From a virus: DNA of 64,000 bases. Location of the stretch: positions 1 to 64,000 of IMG/VR virus record IMGVR_UViG_3300033141_004862; one strand, written 5' to 3'. Position numbers and translations under genes: made by a program. Shown in pieces: positions 35,933 through 44,703 of the stretch (its first letter is position 1; every line of letters begins with the position of its first letter). The notes below the pieces were generated by a model, which was not told the DNA's origin, did no database searches, and saw only the letters and a program-made list of their open reading frames with translations.

Positions 35933-38862
35933 GGGTCGAGTTCAAAAAGCTCGAAATTCAGAACTTCATGTGTTTCGAGTCCGCAACGTTCGAGTTCCAT
36001 GATAGCGGCCTGCACTTGATATGCGGGAAGGTTGAACGTGCGGACGCACCCTCAGCAAATAGTAATGGTGCTGGGAAGTGTTTACCGGAAGATTCCCCGG
36101 TGTTGATGTCAGACGGCTCGTGGCGAAAGTTGAAAGAGGTTCGAGTTGGTGATTGGGTAATGTGTGCTGATTTCGGAAAGGGCTGTTGCGTGCCGTCTCC
36201 GGTAGTTGCAGTGAGGGATTCTGGGGAGAAGGAGGTTTATGAGATTACGTTTTCGGATGGCGGGAAGGTTTGCGCTTCTGGAGAACATATATTTCCAATG
36301 AAGTTTTTTGCGGGCGGGCCATTCAAGATGCGGAGCGTGTTTGAGTTAGTTAAGAAGTATCAGTCTTCTGACATTAAACCTTCGCGCAGAGCTAGGTTTT
36401 TGACTTTGCCCATTGAGTATCCGGAGAGGGCTTTGCCACTAGACCCGTATTTAATTGGACTTTTGTTAGGTGATGGAATTTGTGATTTGGACAGTCGCCC
36501 TGGGTATTGGGTGACCACGACGGATTCTGAGATAGTTGAGTATTGCCGAGGGCAGTCTGAGATGTTTGGGTTTGAGCAGAGGAATGATGGGATGACCTAT
36601 CGAGTTTTTCCTCGAAGATATGGCAGTTCCGCCCCTAGTGACATTTTGGCCTCTTTGGGCATGAAGGGGAAGCGAGCAGAATCCAAGGAGATACCCCAAA
36701 GTTATCTAAGGTCTTCAGTGGAACAACGAAAGCATCTATTGGCTGGTTTAGTTGATACCGATGGGTATGTTGGAAGTGGTAGTATGATAGAGTTGTCCAC
36801 GAAGTCAGAGAAGTTGAAAGATGGAATCGTGGAGTTATTTTATTCGTTGGGCGGTAGGGCAAAGGCTGTGTTGCGAGAGGATGGCAAGAATTGGCGTGTT
36901 TATGGGCATTTACCGAGAGGTTGCGTTTTGCCCTTGAAGGTTAAAAGGAAGTTAGAAGTTCACAAGGAGAAGTCTAGGTGTATGTTGGATTATTCGTTGA
37001 GGATTGTTCGGGATGTGAAGCTGGTTGGGCGGAAACGGTGTGGAGATATTCAAGTGGCCCACAAAGACCATTGTTTTGTTTCTCATAGTTATGTAGTAAC
37101 TGGAAATAGTGCGATTTTTGAGGCGCTCACCTGGTGCCTGTTCGGAAAGACGCTACGTGGCATGAGGGCGAACGACGTTGTTCGCATCGGTTCCGAGGGA
37201 GGTTGCGTCGTCAAAGTGGAGTTCGTCAAGGGGGACAGGAACTACGCAGTTCGCCGATACCGACTTCACCCCATCCTCGGAAATAGAGTCGAGACCTATG
37301 TGTGGCGGACGGGATCTGCGCCGGAGGAGACGACGAAGAGCATCATTGCGGAAACGGACAGACACATCGTCGACAATCTCGGATTCTCGTTCGACCTCTT
37401 CCGAAACTCCGTATGCTACGGACAGGGCCTCCCCTACAGATTCGCACAAGCGACTGATGCGGAGAAAAAGGGAATCCTCGAGGAAATCTTGTCGATGGGG
37501 TGGGTTCGGAGGGGGCGGCTCAAAGCGTCGCAAGCCCTTCGGGACTATCAGGAGGCTCGGCGAGCGGTTGGGGCGGAAACCGACTCGTTGTGGGCGAGGC
37601 TCCACGACCACAGGGACAGAATTCGGGAGCTGTCATCCTTGCAACAACCGGACCCGGAGGAAGGAGAGCACGATGAGATCGCCAGCCTGGAGAGCGAGTT
37701 GAGGTCGTTGCAGAGTGAACGTAAGAGGATAGACGAGGAGGTTGCGACAATGGTGGCGGAGGTGAAAAAGGAAGAGGAACATCTCAAAAAACTGAGGGAC
37801 GAGATCGCCGATAGGAACAATGAGCTTACTCGTATCCGCACCGAGACAAACTTATTCACCATGAAGATGGAGGCGTGCGAAAAAAGAATAGAAGAGGCGA
37901 AGTCCCGAAAACTTCTCGGCAAGGACTGCCCAACATGCAAGAGAAAGATAACGGCTTCGGCGTTGAAGGGCATTGAGGCGACGGCAAAAAGCGAAATTCA
38001 GAGCATCAAACGGAAGTTGCAAAGGCGGAGGAACAGGGAGAACGCCATTTCGTATGAGGTGGTAGAGCTGCTGTCCTGGAGGCACCAAGTTGAGGAAAGG
38101 TTGTCGGAGAAGATAGCAGTACGGGACGGGCTGACGAACCAACGACCAAGCCTGCTGGCTCGAATCGCCTCCTGTCGAGAGAGGATTGATGCAAAGCGGC
38201 GGGAGGTGGCGAAGCCGGACAACATCAGCAGGCTCATCCAGGAGGAGCGACAACGGGCCGAGGCGTTGGAAGAGTCGATTCAGAAAAACCGTGAGTTAGA
38301 AGAGTACATCTCGAGTCTCATACGCGTCATGGAGTTTTGGGAGGAGGGGTTCGGGAATCAAGGTTTGAAATCGCTGATAATCGACAATCTCGTTCCGTTC
38401 CTGAACCACGCAGCCCGGAGGTACTCAACAATGCTGACGGACGGGGAAGTGGAGGTGGAGTTTCGGACCCAGACCGAGACTCTGAGGGGGGAGGTGCGGG
38501 AACGATTCGAGGTCGACGTGACACATCGTTCCGGCACCGACTACGCAGGTGGCTCGGGAGGAGAGAAGAGGAGAGTCGACGTGATTGTCCTCCTTGCACT
38601 TCACGACCTTATCGCTTGGCAGAACGGTGTCGACACGAACATCCTGATTTTCGACGAGGTGTTTGAGAACCTAGACGAGGTGGGCACCGAAAGGCTGGTG
38701 CTGATGCTGCGTGACAAGGCCGCAGGATCGGCGGAAAGGGGCGAACGTCCCCGGGCCGTCTACATCATATCCCATACGGACGAACTCGTGGAAGAGTGTG
38801 ACGACACCCTTTGGGTGCGCAAGGACAGTCGGGGAATCTCGTTGTTGGAGAGAAGACAATGA
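35929..38862 (+). CDS. SbcC/Rad50-type ATPase (T4 gp46-like) with one intein
   Basis: 977 residues as read, 634 after splicing. Walker A SNGAGK/S split by an intein (51-393), two long coiled coils around a zinc hook CPTC, ABC signature SGGEKRR, Walker B ILIFDEVFENLD and a C-terminal H-loop (IISHTDE). Partner of the SbcD protein in DNA end resection. ATGA coupling on both sides. Confidence 0.92.
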   Translation: MRVEFKKLEIQNFMCFESATFEFHDSGLHLICGKVERADAPSANSNGAGKCLPEDSPVLMSDGSWRKLKEVRVGDWVMCADFGKGCCVPSPVVAVRDSGEKEVYEITFSDGGKVCASGEHIFPMKFFAGGPFKMRSVFELVKKYQSSDIKPSRRARFLTLPIEYPERALPLDPYLIGLLLGDGICDLDSRPGYWVTTTDSEIVEYCRGQSEMFGFEQRNDGMTYRVFPRRYGSSAPSDILASLGMKGKRAESKEIPQSYLRSSVEQRKHLLAGLVDTDGYVGSGSMIELSTKSEKLKDGIVELFYSLGGRAKAVLREDGKNWRVYGHLPRGCVLPLKVKRKLEVHKEKSRCMLDYSLRIVRDVKLVGRKRCGDIQVAHKDHCFVSHSYVVTGNSAIFEALTWCLFGKTLRGMRANDVVRIGSEGGCVVKVEFVKGDRNYAVRRYRLHPILGNRVETYVWRTGSAPEETTKSIIAETDRHIVDNLGFSFDLFRNSVCYGQGLPYRFAQATDAEKKGILEEILSMGWVRRGRLKASQALRDYQEARRAVGAETDSLWARLHDHRDRIRELSSLQQPDPEEGEHDEIASLESELRSLQSERKRIDEEVATMVAEVKKEEEHLKKLRDEIADRNNELTRIRTETNLFTMKMEACEKRIEEAKSRKLLGKDCPTCKRKITASALKGIEATAKSEIQSIKRKLQRRRNRENAISYEVVELLSWRHQVEERLSEKIAVRDGLTNQRPSLLARIASCRERIDAKRREVAKPDNISRLIQEERQRAEALEESIQKNRELEEYISSLIRVMEFWEEGFGNQGLKSLIIDNLVPFLNHAARRYSTMLTDGEVEVEFRTQTETLRGEVRERFEVDVTHRSGTDYAGGSGGEKRRVDVIVLLALHDLIAWQNGVDTNILIFDEVFENLDEVGTERLVLMLRDKAAGSAERGERPRAVYIISHTDELVEECDDTLWVRKDSRGISLLERRQ
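36079..37107 (+). mobile_element. Intein with LAGLIDADG endonuclease in SbcC Walker A
   Basis: 343 residues. Starts CLPEDSPVLMSDGSW after GAGK, block B ASGEHIFPM, endonuclease motifs YLIGLLLGDG and LLAGLVDTDGYV, ends SYVVTGN with Ser +1. The penultimate His of typical inteins is Gly here. Visibly more AT-rich (TTT, TTG, GTT codons) than the extein, a sign of recent arrival. Confidence 0.9.
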
Positions 38863-38915
38863 CGACGCGACAGAGAGAAACCTCGAGGTCTGGCAACAAG
38901 AGAAGGAGGAGAACT

Positions 38916-39548
38916 ATGCCTAAAGGATTGAGACCCCACGGCGGGGAGATAGTGATGGTCCCCATCGATGAGATAACGCTTCTCGCCAATCCAAAAATTC
39001 ACAGTGAGGAACAAATCACGGACATGATGGATTCCATCAAGAAATTCGGATTTGTTGACCCCTGCCTCATTGGGCCAGCGAACACCCTACTTGCAGGCTA
39101 TTGCAGGCTCGAAGCGATGAAGCGGCTCGGCCACACAGAGATTCCATGTCGAATCGTTCGACTCAAGGAGGACGAATTTTTTGCGTACATCATGTCGGAA
39201 GGGAGGATTGCGGAGAAGACAAGTTGGGACTACGAGGTCTTCATTAAGAAGTACCTGGAAATGCCCGAGGTGGAGAGGGCAAACATAGTGGCGTGGAGAG
39301 AGGAGGAGATACAAGATCTGATTCGTTGGCAAGAGGAGCAGGCTCAACCCGTGGAGATTGAAGAGCCGACGGAGCTTCCTCCCCCTCCCGAACTCGATAC
39401 GTCGAGGGTGCAGGTGAACCTCTCGTTCCCGAGACGCTATTGGGACCTCCATCACGAGGAGATCGAGAACGAACTGATGGACTTTTGTAGGAGGCACGAG
39501 GGGGCGGAGTTTCAGGCTCGGTTGGAGTTCGGAAGGAGACGCCGTTGA
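38916..39548 (+). CDS. ParB/Srx-like nuclease-domain protein
   Basis: 210 residues. MVPIDEITLLANPKIHSEEQ then FGFVDPCLIG...LLAGYCRLEAMKRLG is the ParB N-terminal (ParB/sulfiredoxin-like) fold with its GxxR-type loop (AGYCRLEA). No helix-turn-helix partition domain. ATG 38916 has AAGGAGGAG; 38859 (ATGA overlap) is the alternative. It sits directly upstream of the Ubl cassette region, as ParB genes do in PRTRC-type clusters. Confidence 0.8.
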   Translation: MPKGLRPHGGEIVMVPIDEITLLANPKIHSEEQITDMMDSIKKFGFVDPCLIGPANTLLAGYCRLEAMKRLGHTEIPCRIVRLKEDEFFAYIMSEGRIAEKTSWDYEVFIKKYLEMPEVERANIVAWREEEIQDLIRWQEEQAQPVEIEEPTELPPPPELDTSRVQVNLSFPRRYWDLHHEEIENELMDFCRRHEGAEFQARLEFGRRRR

Positions 39549-39575
39549 ATCGAACGAGATGGTGACAATTCTAAT
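39545..39575 (+). promoter_or_regulatory. Two-part phage promoter
   Basis: TTGAAT (39545-39550) across the ParB stop, 17-base spacer ending GGTGACA, ATTCTAAT, then an AAATTTTAGGATG leader. Drives 39620-40723. Confidence 0.72.
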
Positions 39576-39619
39576 TAGAGAGGAAATTTTAGGATGCGGA
39601 AGAAACGACGGAGGTGAGA

Positions 39620-39811
39620 ATGGAAAGAAGATTCACAGACGAGAAAGAGTGTGCTGCCTACGATGCGGAAAATGGTACGTGGCTCATGTGGTCAGCCACG
39701 GGCGCTCCGGATAAAGACGGACGGCTCTGCACACGAGAAGCGTGCAAGCACCATGAGGTATGCAAGAATTATCAGACATGGTACGGAGGGAGCAAGCCAC
39801 TCTTGAGGTGA
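39620..39811 (+). CDS. Small Cys-rich protein
   Basis: 63 residues. C-terminal half has CTREACKHHEVC, a Cys/His cluster likely to bind zinc. GGAGG ribosome site. Function unknown. Confidence 0.55.
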   Translation: MERRFTDEKECAAYDAENGTWLMWSATGAPDKDGRLCTREACKHHEVCKNYQTWYGGSKPLLR

Positions 39812-39816
39812 CGAAC

Positions 39817-40395
39817 ATGGCGAAGACAGTATGGTCAGAGTCCCTGACTGACGTATTTGAAGCCGCAGAAACGTTCTGCAAGCGTGTCGATGAGCAGAAG
39901 TCGCTGAAGCTGTTCATATCTTTCTACGACTCGGCGCTTAGAGAGATGTTCCTGCGTCCCGAAGATGAGATGACGGAGCTTACACGCACCGTTTGGCTCG
40001 ACATCATTCGCTGGCTCGTGGCGTACAGAATTGCAAAGCTCAGGACGATGCGTGATCATTTGTGGATCGTCGTCGACTTGTTTCTACATACAGAACTCGA
40101 TCCGTGGTGTACATTCACGATGACGTTCGGAAAGACATGTGCCGACTGCCCGCTCGTCAAGCATAACGCGGTCAAGTTTGAGAGGATAAGCAATGCCGTG
40201 ATGTCGGTGGACAGCTTCTTGCGTTGCAAGCTGGCAAATCCTGCATTCCGCGAGATGGTGAAGGTTTTTCAGAAAAAGGATTTCGCCGCCTACAAGAAGC
40301 TCGTCCAAAGACAGGTTTTCGACAACCAAGCGGTGAAAGTTTGGAACGCCGTAAGAGGGAGGAGCAAAGATGGAAAGCGGAGGGACGATCCTTGA
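39817..40395 (+). CDS. Hypothetical helical protein with Cys cluster
   Basis: 192 residues, helical; FGKTCADCPLV near residue 110 plus further Cys at about 91 and 138. Start 39817 with GAGG upstream. Not recognised; lies between the ParB gene and the Ubl cassette. Confidence 0.55.
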   Translation: MAKTVWSESLTDVFEAAETFCKRVDEQKSLKLFISFYDSALREMFLRPEDEMTELTRTVWLDIIRWLVAYRIAKLRTMRDHLWIVVDLFLHTELDPWCTFTMTFGKTCADCPLVKHNAVKFERISNAVMSVDSFLRCKLANPAFREMVKVFQKKDFAAYKKLVQRQVFDNQAVKVWNAVRGRSKDGKRRDDP

Positions 40396-40723
40396 CGGGA
40401 GGACCGGAATGGATTTGACGAGCTACGAGAAGGCCTGTTATCTTCTCGCCCTCTATCGTGGTGCTATGGTGACGCTGGAGAGCAAGAAAGAGGCAGAAGA
40501 AGACAACAAGGAATTGCATGACATCCTCGAAAAGCTAATGATAGGCCAGGAGATGATTCTCAAGTTGTGGCAGGAGGAGGAGACAAGATCTTTCGACGAC
40601 GTGGTGGACGAACTTGTGGGCCGTGTGGGCGTGGAGGGGTTTCTTCGCGACGTCACCAAGCTCTTGCAGCTTACGAGAACCGAAAGCCGAGCGGCCGATG
40701 ACGTCAATGACAAGCCTCATTGA
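40370..40723 (+). CDS. Hypothetical helical protein
   Basis: 117 residues, acidic and helical, overlapping the upstream gene; GGGAGGAG ribosome site. Not recognised. Confidence 0.55.
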   Translation: MESGGTILDGRTGMDLTSYEKACYLLALYRGAMVTLESKKEAEEDNKELHDILEKLMIGQEMILKLWQEEETRSFDDVVDELVGRVGVEGFLRDVTKLLQLTRTESRAADDVNDKPH

Positions 40724-40726
40724 ACG

Positions 40727-40757
40727 TTGAATCATGACTGTCGGTGACAATTCTAAT
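40727..40757 (+). promoter_or_regulatory. Two-part phage promoter for the Ubl cassette
   Basis: TTGAAT (40727-40732), 10 bases, GGTGACAATTCTAAT (40743-40757), then AAAAATTTTAGACGGAGG. Starts a unit containing only the Ubl, E2, E1 and JAB genes before the terminators at 44465-44663. Confidence 0.75.
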
Positions 40758-40793
40758 AGAGAAAGAAGGAAAAAATTTTAGACGGAGGCAAAG

Positions 40794-41117
40794 ATGAACG
40801 AAAGAGATGGAATCGAAAGGCGTGCGCAGGACGAACCCTCCAACACCGAGAACGTATTTAGGCGATCTTCGGAGCGAGAGGGCGAGCGGGGAAGTTCTGA
40901 TGGCGTGAGGATTGCCGAGTTGGGACGCCCGCCCCACATCGTGCATTTGGGGCCGGACGAGCACATGACCATCGCAGACCTTATCGCCGAAGGACACGTG
41001 ACGGGAGCGCCCGACGTTCAGTATTTCGTCAATTCCCGTCAGGTTCACGATCTGTCGACGAGAGTCGAGAACGGAGACTCGGTCGTTGCCGTGAAGCGCA
41101 TAACGGCGGGTTGTTGA
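40794..41117 (+). CDS. Ubiquitin-like beta-grasp protein (ThiS/MoaD-like)
   Basis: 107 residues. The first 45 are disordered and charged. Residues about 46-107 have the beta-grasp order: HIVHLGPDEHMTIADLI, then YFVNSRQVHDLSTRVENGDS, then VVAVKRITAGC. The NGDSVV turn is typical of ThiS/MoaD/ubiquitin-like proteins. It ends Gly-Cys, so either the JAB peptidase must remove the Cys to expose Gly or the Cys has a role of its own. First gene of the conjugation cassette. Confidence 0.7.
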   Translation: MNERDGIERRAQDEPSNTENVFRRSSEREGERGSSDGVRIAELGRPPHIVHLGPDEHMTIADLIAEGHVTGAPDVQYFVNSRQVHDLSTRVENGDSVVAVKRITAGC

Positions 41118-41177
41118 TTCTAACATCTCAGCGATGAGAACCGAAGAGCCGGGGAGTCGAGACAAGGAGAACATTCA

Positions 41178-42641
41178 ATGACGCACGAACTTTGGCCGAC
41201 AGTCACCGTCTTCCGAAGGGGCGTTGCGCAGTCCGCCGCCTCGGTTCTTTTGGGCCTAGGTGCGTCGGCACCTCGTGGGCTGATGGCAGTACCCGGAGCG
41301 AACGAGCAGCAAATCTGCGTATTCGGAGAACAACTCGACGAGTTTATACGGTTGTGCAGAACCCACGGCTACGAAGTTAGAGTCGGATCGGGAGCGCCGC
41401 CCCAACCAGCGACTCCCCAGGAACGAGTTACTCCGTCAGAACCGGTACCTCCTTCCGAGGAGAAATGGGTGAGGCACAGGGAGCTGGGGAGAGCCAGGGG
41501 GGCAAGAACGAGAGAGCAGTTACGAGAGGAGCTATCCAGGGTAAGAACGCGACTAAGGCGAAGAAGGACACCCACGACCAGCATTCCCGAAGGCGATATC
41601 GTAATGGACGAGTCCGGCAACCTGCGGGTGGACAGAGCGGAAGCCGAGACGTTCAGGCGTCTCGTATCGACGAAAACGGAGCCTTTGAGGAATGCCGAGG
41701 ACGAAGCGAGAAAGCGACTTAGCACGACGCGGGTTCAGAAGGACATTGCCGATAGGATGGCGGACATATTGATAACGCAGTCGAGTTCGCAGATGGAGAA
41801 AATGCGGACGCAGCTGAGCGAGATGACGAATCAGTACTTCCAGATGATAGACACCGCTCAATCCATAGTCGGACTCTATCAAGCCGAAAAGCATCTCAAA
41901 AAGGCGTTTGACCAGGTGAAATCACAACTCACCGAGGACGGCGAGGAGACGCGGAAACGAAAAGGCACGTTCAGATCGTACGCCAGATTGTTCGGGAAGG
42001 ATACGAAGTTCTACGAGGACCTTTTCCGGAAGGGCTGCGAGTCGGTCCTGGATACGTTGGCGGGCCAGGACGGAATGGCAAAGAAGGTTGAAGAGGTGAT
42101 CGAATCAACGGTAAGGCAGGCGGCGAAAATAGACGCGCTCCGAAGGCTCCTGAACGCTTCATCTTTAGAAAGACGGGCGCATTTGCGAAAAGAGTGCGAA
42201 GAACAGGTGCGGCAGATAGCGAACTACGACTTCGTCACCGCAGTAAGCGTCGAGAACCAGACGCTCCTGGTTGATGTCAAAGAGGTCATCATCATACATA
42301 ACAGCCAGCGGTGGAACCTGGGCAGGTACAGAATGAAAATAGCATTGGGACCGAGAGAAGCACGTAGCCCCCGAATCGTCCTGTTCAACCTGGATTGGGG
42401 AAGCAACTACGGTCCCCAGGGGCCTCATATCACTAATAAGGGAACCGTCATCTGCTGGGGGAACATCGGAGCGGGCGTGAAAAAGCTCCATGCGGATTGG
42501 AACTGGCCCTTGCTCGTTCATATCCTGTGGAACTACCTCCACAGCTACACGCCGGGCGATTGTTTCAACAGGATTGAGACCCTGTTCGAGCAGTTAGGAC
42601 GTAGCCCCGAGCCTTTGGTCGGGCCTGCGGAAAATAAATAA
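41178..42641 (+). CDS. E2-fold ubiquitin-conjugating-like protein with long N-terminal region
   Basis: 487 residues. About 1-75 form a small alpha/beta domain, 80-350 are charged and helical, and 355-475 look like a prokaryotic E2 fold: WNLGRYRMKIALG, then GPHITNKGTVICWGNIG where C426 would be the catalytic Cys in the bacterial PHI...G..C.G pattern, then a helix bundle (LLVHILWNYLHSYTPGD). Flanked by Ubl and E1 genes, which supports the E2 call; sequence alone is moderate. The long N-terminus may select the target. Confidence 0.6.
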   Translation: MTHELWPTVTVFRRGVAQSAASVLLGLGASAPRGLMAVPGANEQQICVFGEQLDEFIRLCRTHGYEVRVGSGAPPQPATPQERVTPSEPVPPSEEKWVRHRELGRARGARTREQLREELSRVRTRLRRRRTPTTSIPEGDIVMDESGNLRVDRAEAETFRRLVSTKTEPLRNAEDEARKRLSTTRVQKDIADRMADILITQSSSQMEKMRTQLSEMTNQYFQMIDTAQSIVGLYQAEKHLKKAFDQVKSQLTEDGEETRKRKGTFRSYARLFGKDTKFYEDLFRKGCESVLDTLAGQDGMAKKVEEVIESTVRQAAKIDALRRLLNASSLERRAHLRKECEEQVRQIANYDFVTAVSVENQTLLVDVKEVIIIHNSQRWNLGRYRMKIALGPREARSPRIVLFNLDWGSNYGPQGPHITNKGTVICWGNIGAGVKKLHADWNWPLLVHILWNYLHSYTPGDCFNRIETLFEQLGRSPEPLVGPAENK

Positions 42642-42653
42642 AAGGAGGAGTCG

Positions 42654-43379
42654 GTGGCGGAAGAAAGAGAACAAAACCAACCCGAAAACCAGACCGTGGA
42701 CTACCAGAGACAGCTCGACATCTTCGACCCGGAGATACACAATGGTAGGACCGTCGAAATTATCGGCGCAGGAGGCATAGGTTCGTTCGTGGCTTTGGCT
42801 TTGGCAAAGCTCGGCCTGAAGCATCTCAGGGTGTGGGATGGGGATGATTTGGAGGCCCACAACGTTCCGAACCAGTTCCACCTCGTTAAGGCGCTCGGAA
42901 AGAAGAAGGTCGTCTCGACGAAGACGTTGTGCAAGGAGATGGCGGATACGGAGATTGAAGTCGTTCCTGAATTTTGGGAGCCGGGGAAAGAGCTGAATGG
43001 GCTAGTCATCTCAGCGGTGGACAGCATGGGCATCACGGAAGATGACCCGAGGCCGGGACGGAAGGAGCTGTGGGAAGCAGTCAGAGTGAGTCCGAGTGTC
43101 GAACTGCTGATCGACGCAAGGCTGGGAGGCGAGACGATTCGCGTCCTGTCGATCAGGCCCATCAACGATGCCTTGAAGCATGGTTGGTATGAGTCAAACC
43201 TGTTTACCGACAAGGAAGGTGCAGACTTGCCTTGTACGGGACGGTCAATTATCGACGTTGGTTTCGCTGTGGCAGCCATCATCACTCGGTTGGTGAGGGG
43301 ATATCTGAAGGACGGCGAGGTCATTCACGATATCGTGCTGAGTATGCGAGATCTAACGCTTATCAAAGTGGAGGTTTAG
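42654..43379 (+). CDS. ThiF/E1-like ubiquitin-activating enzyme
   Basis: 241 residues. Rossmann ATP site GAGGIGS (38-44), acidic WDGDDLEAHNVPNQ (61-74), SAVDSMG near 120-126, and C194 in DLPCTGRS as the likely catalytic Cys. Adenylates the Ubl C-terminus and forms a thioester. The single-domain size matches PRTRC/bacterial E1s. GTG start nine bases after AAAGGAGG. Confidence 0.88.
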   Translation: MAEEREQNQPENQTVDYQRQLDIFDPEIHNGRTVEIIGAGGIGSFVALALAKLGLKHLRVWDGDDLEAHNVPNQFHLVKALGKKKVVSTKTLCKEMADTEIEVVPEFWEPGKELNGLVISAVDSMGITEDDPRPGRKELWEAVRVSPSVELLIDARLGGETIRVLSIRPINDALKHGWYESNLFTDKEGADLPCTGRSIIDVGFAVAAIITRLVRGYLKDGEVIHDIVLSMRDLTLIKVEV

Positions 43380-43382
43380 CCA

Positions 43383-44408
43383 ATGAGTAAGAAGAAAAGT
43401 AGCAAGGAGAAAAAAGCCGCCGTAGTTGAGGTGTCGGAGCGAAAAAAGCCCGAAGAGGTCAAGTGGTCGATCCGCATGTCGCGGAAAATCCACGAAAAGA
43501 TGCTGTACATCGCCAAGCTGAGCGAGCCGCGCGAGGTACAGATGCTGGCGGCGGTGACGCAAAACGACAGGGAGTTCGAAATCGAGGACCTCTTTTTACT
43601 GAAACAGGGGGTGACCTTCGGTTCGGCGGACTTCGACATTCAGGATGTCGCGGAACTCGTGGCAAGGTATCCGCACCCGGAAAAGCTACGGGGGTGGGTG
43701 CACAGTCATGTTCGGATGGGAACCTTCTGGAGCGGCACAGACATTGCGACGATCCAGCGACTCATGACGGACCTAGGGTGGCTCGTCAGTATTGTGATGT
43801 GCACGGACGGCTCGATGAGAGGCAGGATCGACGTGAGCCTGGCCGATATGCAGAAAAAGGTGAGAGAAGCTCCTGAACGGTACCAGGAGTTTCGCAACCT
43901 CCTGATGGTGCCTGAGATAGTGACCTGGGACGAGCTTCCGGTCAAGGTTGAGGAGGCGTTGACCGAGGAGGAGAAGTCAGCCATCAGAGCGGAGTTCGAG
44001 GAGAAAGTTGGCGGTAGTGAGTGGGAGGAGCCGACCTTCCTTCATCATGGTGAACGGGTGCTGAGAAAGTATGCGGAAGAAAGGCCGCGCTACCAGCGAA
44101 CGCTCGACTTCAGTACCACAGCGACTCGTGAGATGTGCAGGACTTGCCGCTTTTGGAATCTGTCCGATTCCGGAGGATACATGAAAAGGTGCAAAAAGAG
44201 CGGCAGGCTGATGCAAGGAGACGAAGGATGTTCCGAGTGGGAGGAGCGGGAAGAATTTGATGAAGGTACCGACTCGGAGCAGCTGTCCTGCACTTCGTGC
44301 CGATACGAAACGCACGGGCTGACGTGTCTGAAGGGCGTGGACCGTGGCGGCAGCTTCTACCAAGACAGGGCGGATTTGCACTGTCCGTTCTACGTTCCTC
44401 GGGACTAG
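43383..44408 (+). CDS. JAB/JAMM metallopeptidase (Mov34/MPN) with Cys-rich C-terminus
   Basis: 341 residues. MPN core about 25-180 with a perfect JAMM motif: H107-S-H109, seven residues, S117, two residues, D120. C-terminal about 245-341 is Cys-rich (MCRTCRFW, CKKSG, CSEW, CTSCRYE, CLKG, CPF), probably two zinc modules. In such cassettes the JAB protein trims the Ubl or removes it from targets. Four bases after the E1 gene. Confidence 0.88.
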   Translation: MSKKKSSKEKKAAVVEVSERKKPEEVKWSIRMSRKIHEKMLYIAKLSEPREVQMLAAVTQNDREFEIEDLFLLKQGVTFGSADFDIQDVAELVARYPHPEKLRGWVHSHVRMGTFWSGTDIATIQRLMTDLGWLVSIVMCTDGSMRGRIDVSLADMQKKVREAPERYQEFRNLLMVPEIVTWDELPVKVEEALTEEEKSAIRAEFEEKVGGSEWEEPTFLHHGERVLRKYAEERPRYQRTLDFSTTATREMCRTCRFWNLSDSGGYMKRCKKSGRLMQGDEGCSEWEEREEFDEGTDSEQLSCTSCRYETHGLTCLKGVDRGGSFYQDRADLHCPFYVPRD

Positions 44409-44464
44409 ACAAAGAAAACGGAATATGGGATGATGAATAAAATGAGAGGCGGAGCAAAACGAGA

Positions 44465-44485
44465 ATCTCGGCGCAACGCCGAGAT
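44465..44485. terminator. Perfect 9-bp GC-rich hairpin after the JAB gene
   Basis: ATCTCGGCG-CAA-CGCCGAGAT, followed by a second hairpin GCCTGG-TCCCG-CCAGGC (44488-44504). No clear U-run; probably ends or stabilises the Ubl-cassette transcript. Confidence 0.55.
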
Positions 44486-44556
44486 AAGCCTGGTCCCGCC
44501 AGGCGCGCCAATAAGACTCCATCATCAACACCCCCTTTCCCCCTTTTTCCCAACCC

Positions 44557-44586
44557 ACCGAGGTTCGGCGTTAATGCCGACTCGGT
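44557..44586. terminator. Hairpin in the gap after the Ubl cassette
   Basis: ACCGAG, bulge GT, TCGGC, loop GTTAAT, GCCGA, CTCGGT. Preceded by a pyrimidine tract at 44531-44550, which on the minus strand is a purine run. Confidence 0.5.
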
Positions 44587-44639
44587 CCGAAAATCGCACC
44601 GATCCCCCAGTGTGGTGCGTGTGGGCAGGTTTGTTTTTC

Positions 44640-44663
44640 CCCAGACTCCCTCTGGGTTTTTGT
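44640..44663 (+). terminator. Intrinsic terminator
   Basis: CCCAGA-CTCCC-TCTGGG followed by TTTTTGTT: the clearest rho-independent terminator in the window. Separates the replication/Ubl half from the packaging/head half. The 44409-44639 gap holds the other hairpins and no convincing gene. Confidence 0.8.
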
Positions 44664-44703
44664 TCCTGTCCACGCTCCGCCTCTCTAACATAAGCAGATT
44701 GCC

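Noticed and set aside
44430-44693. 87-residue plus-strand ORF in the gap after the JAB gene
   Set aside because: It runs through three hairpins and an intrinsic terminator, is Pro/Ser/Arg-rich and has no ribosome site.
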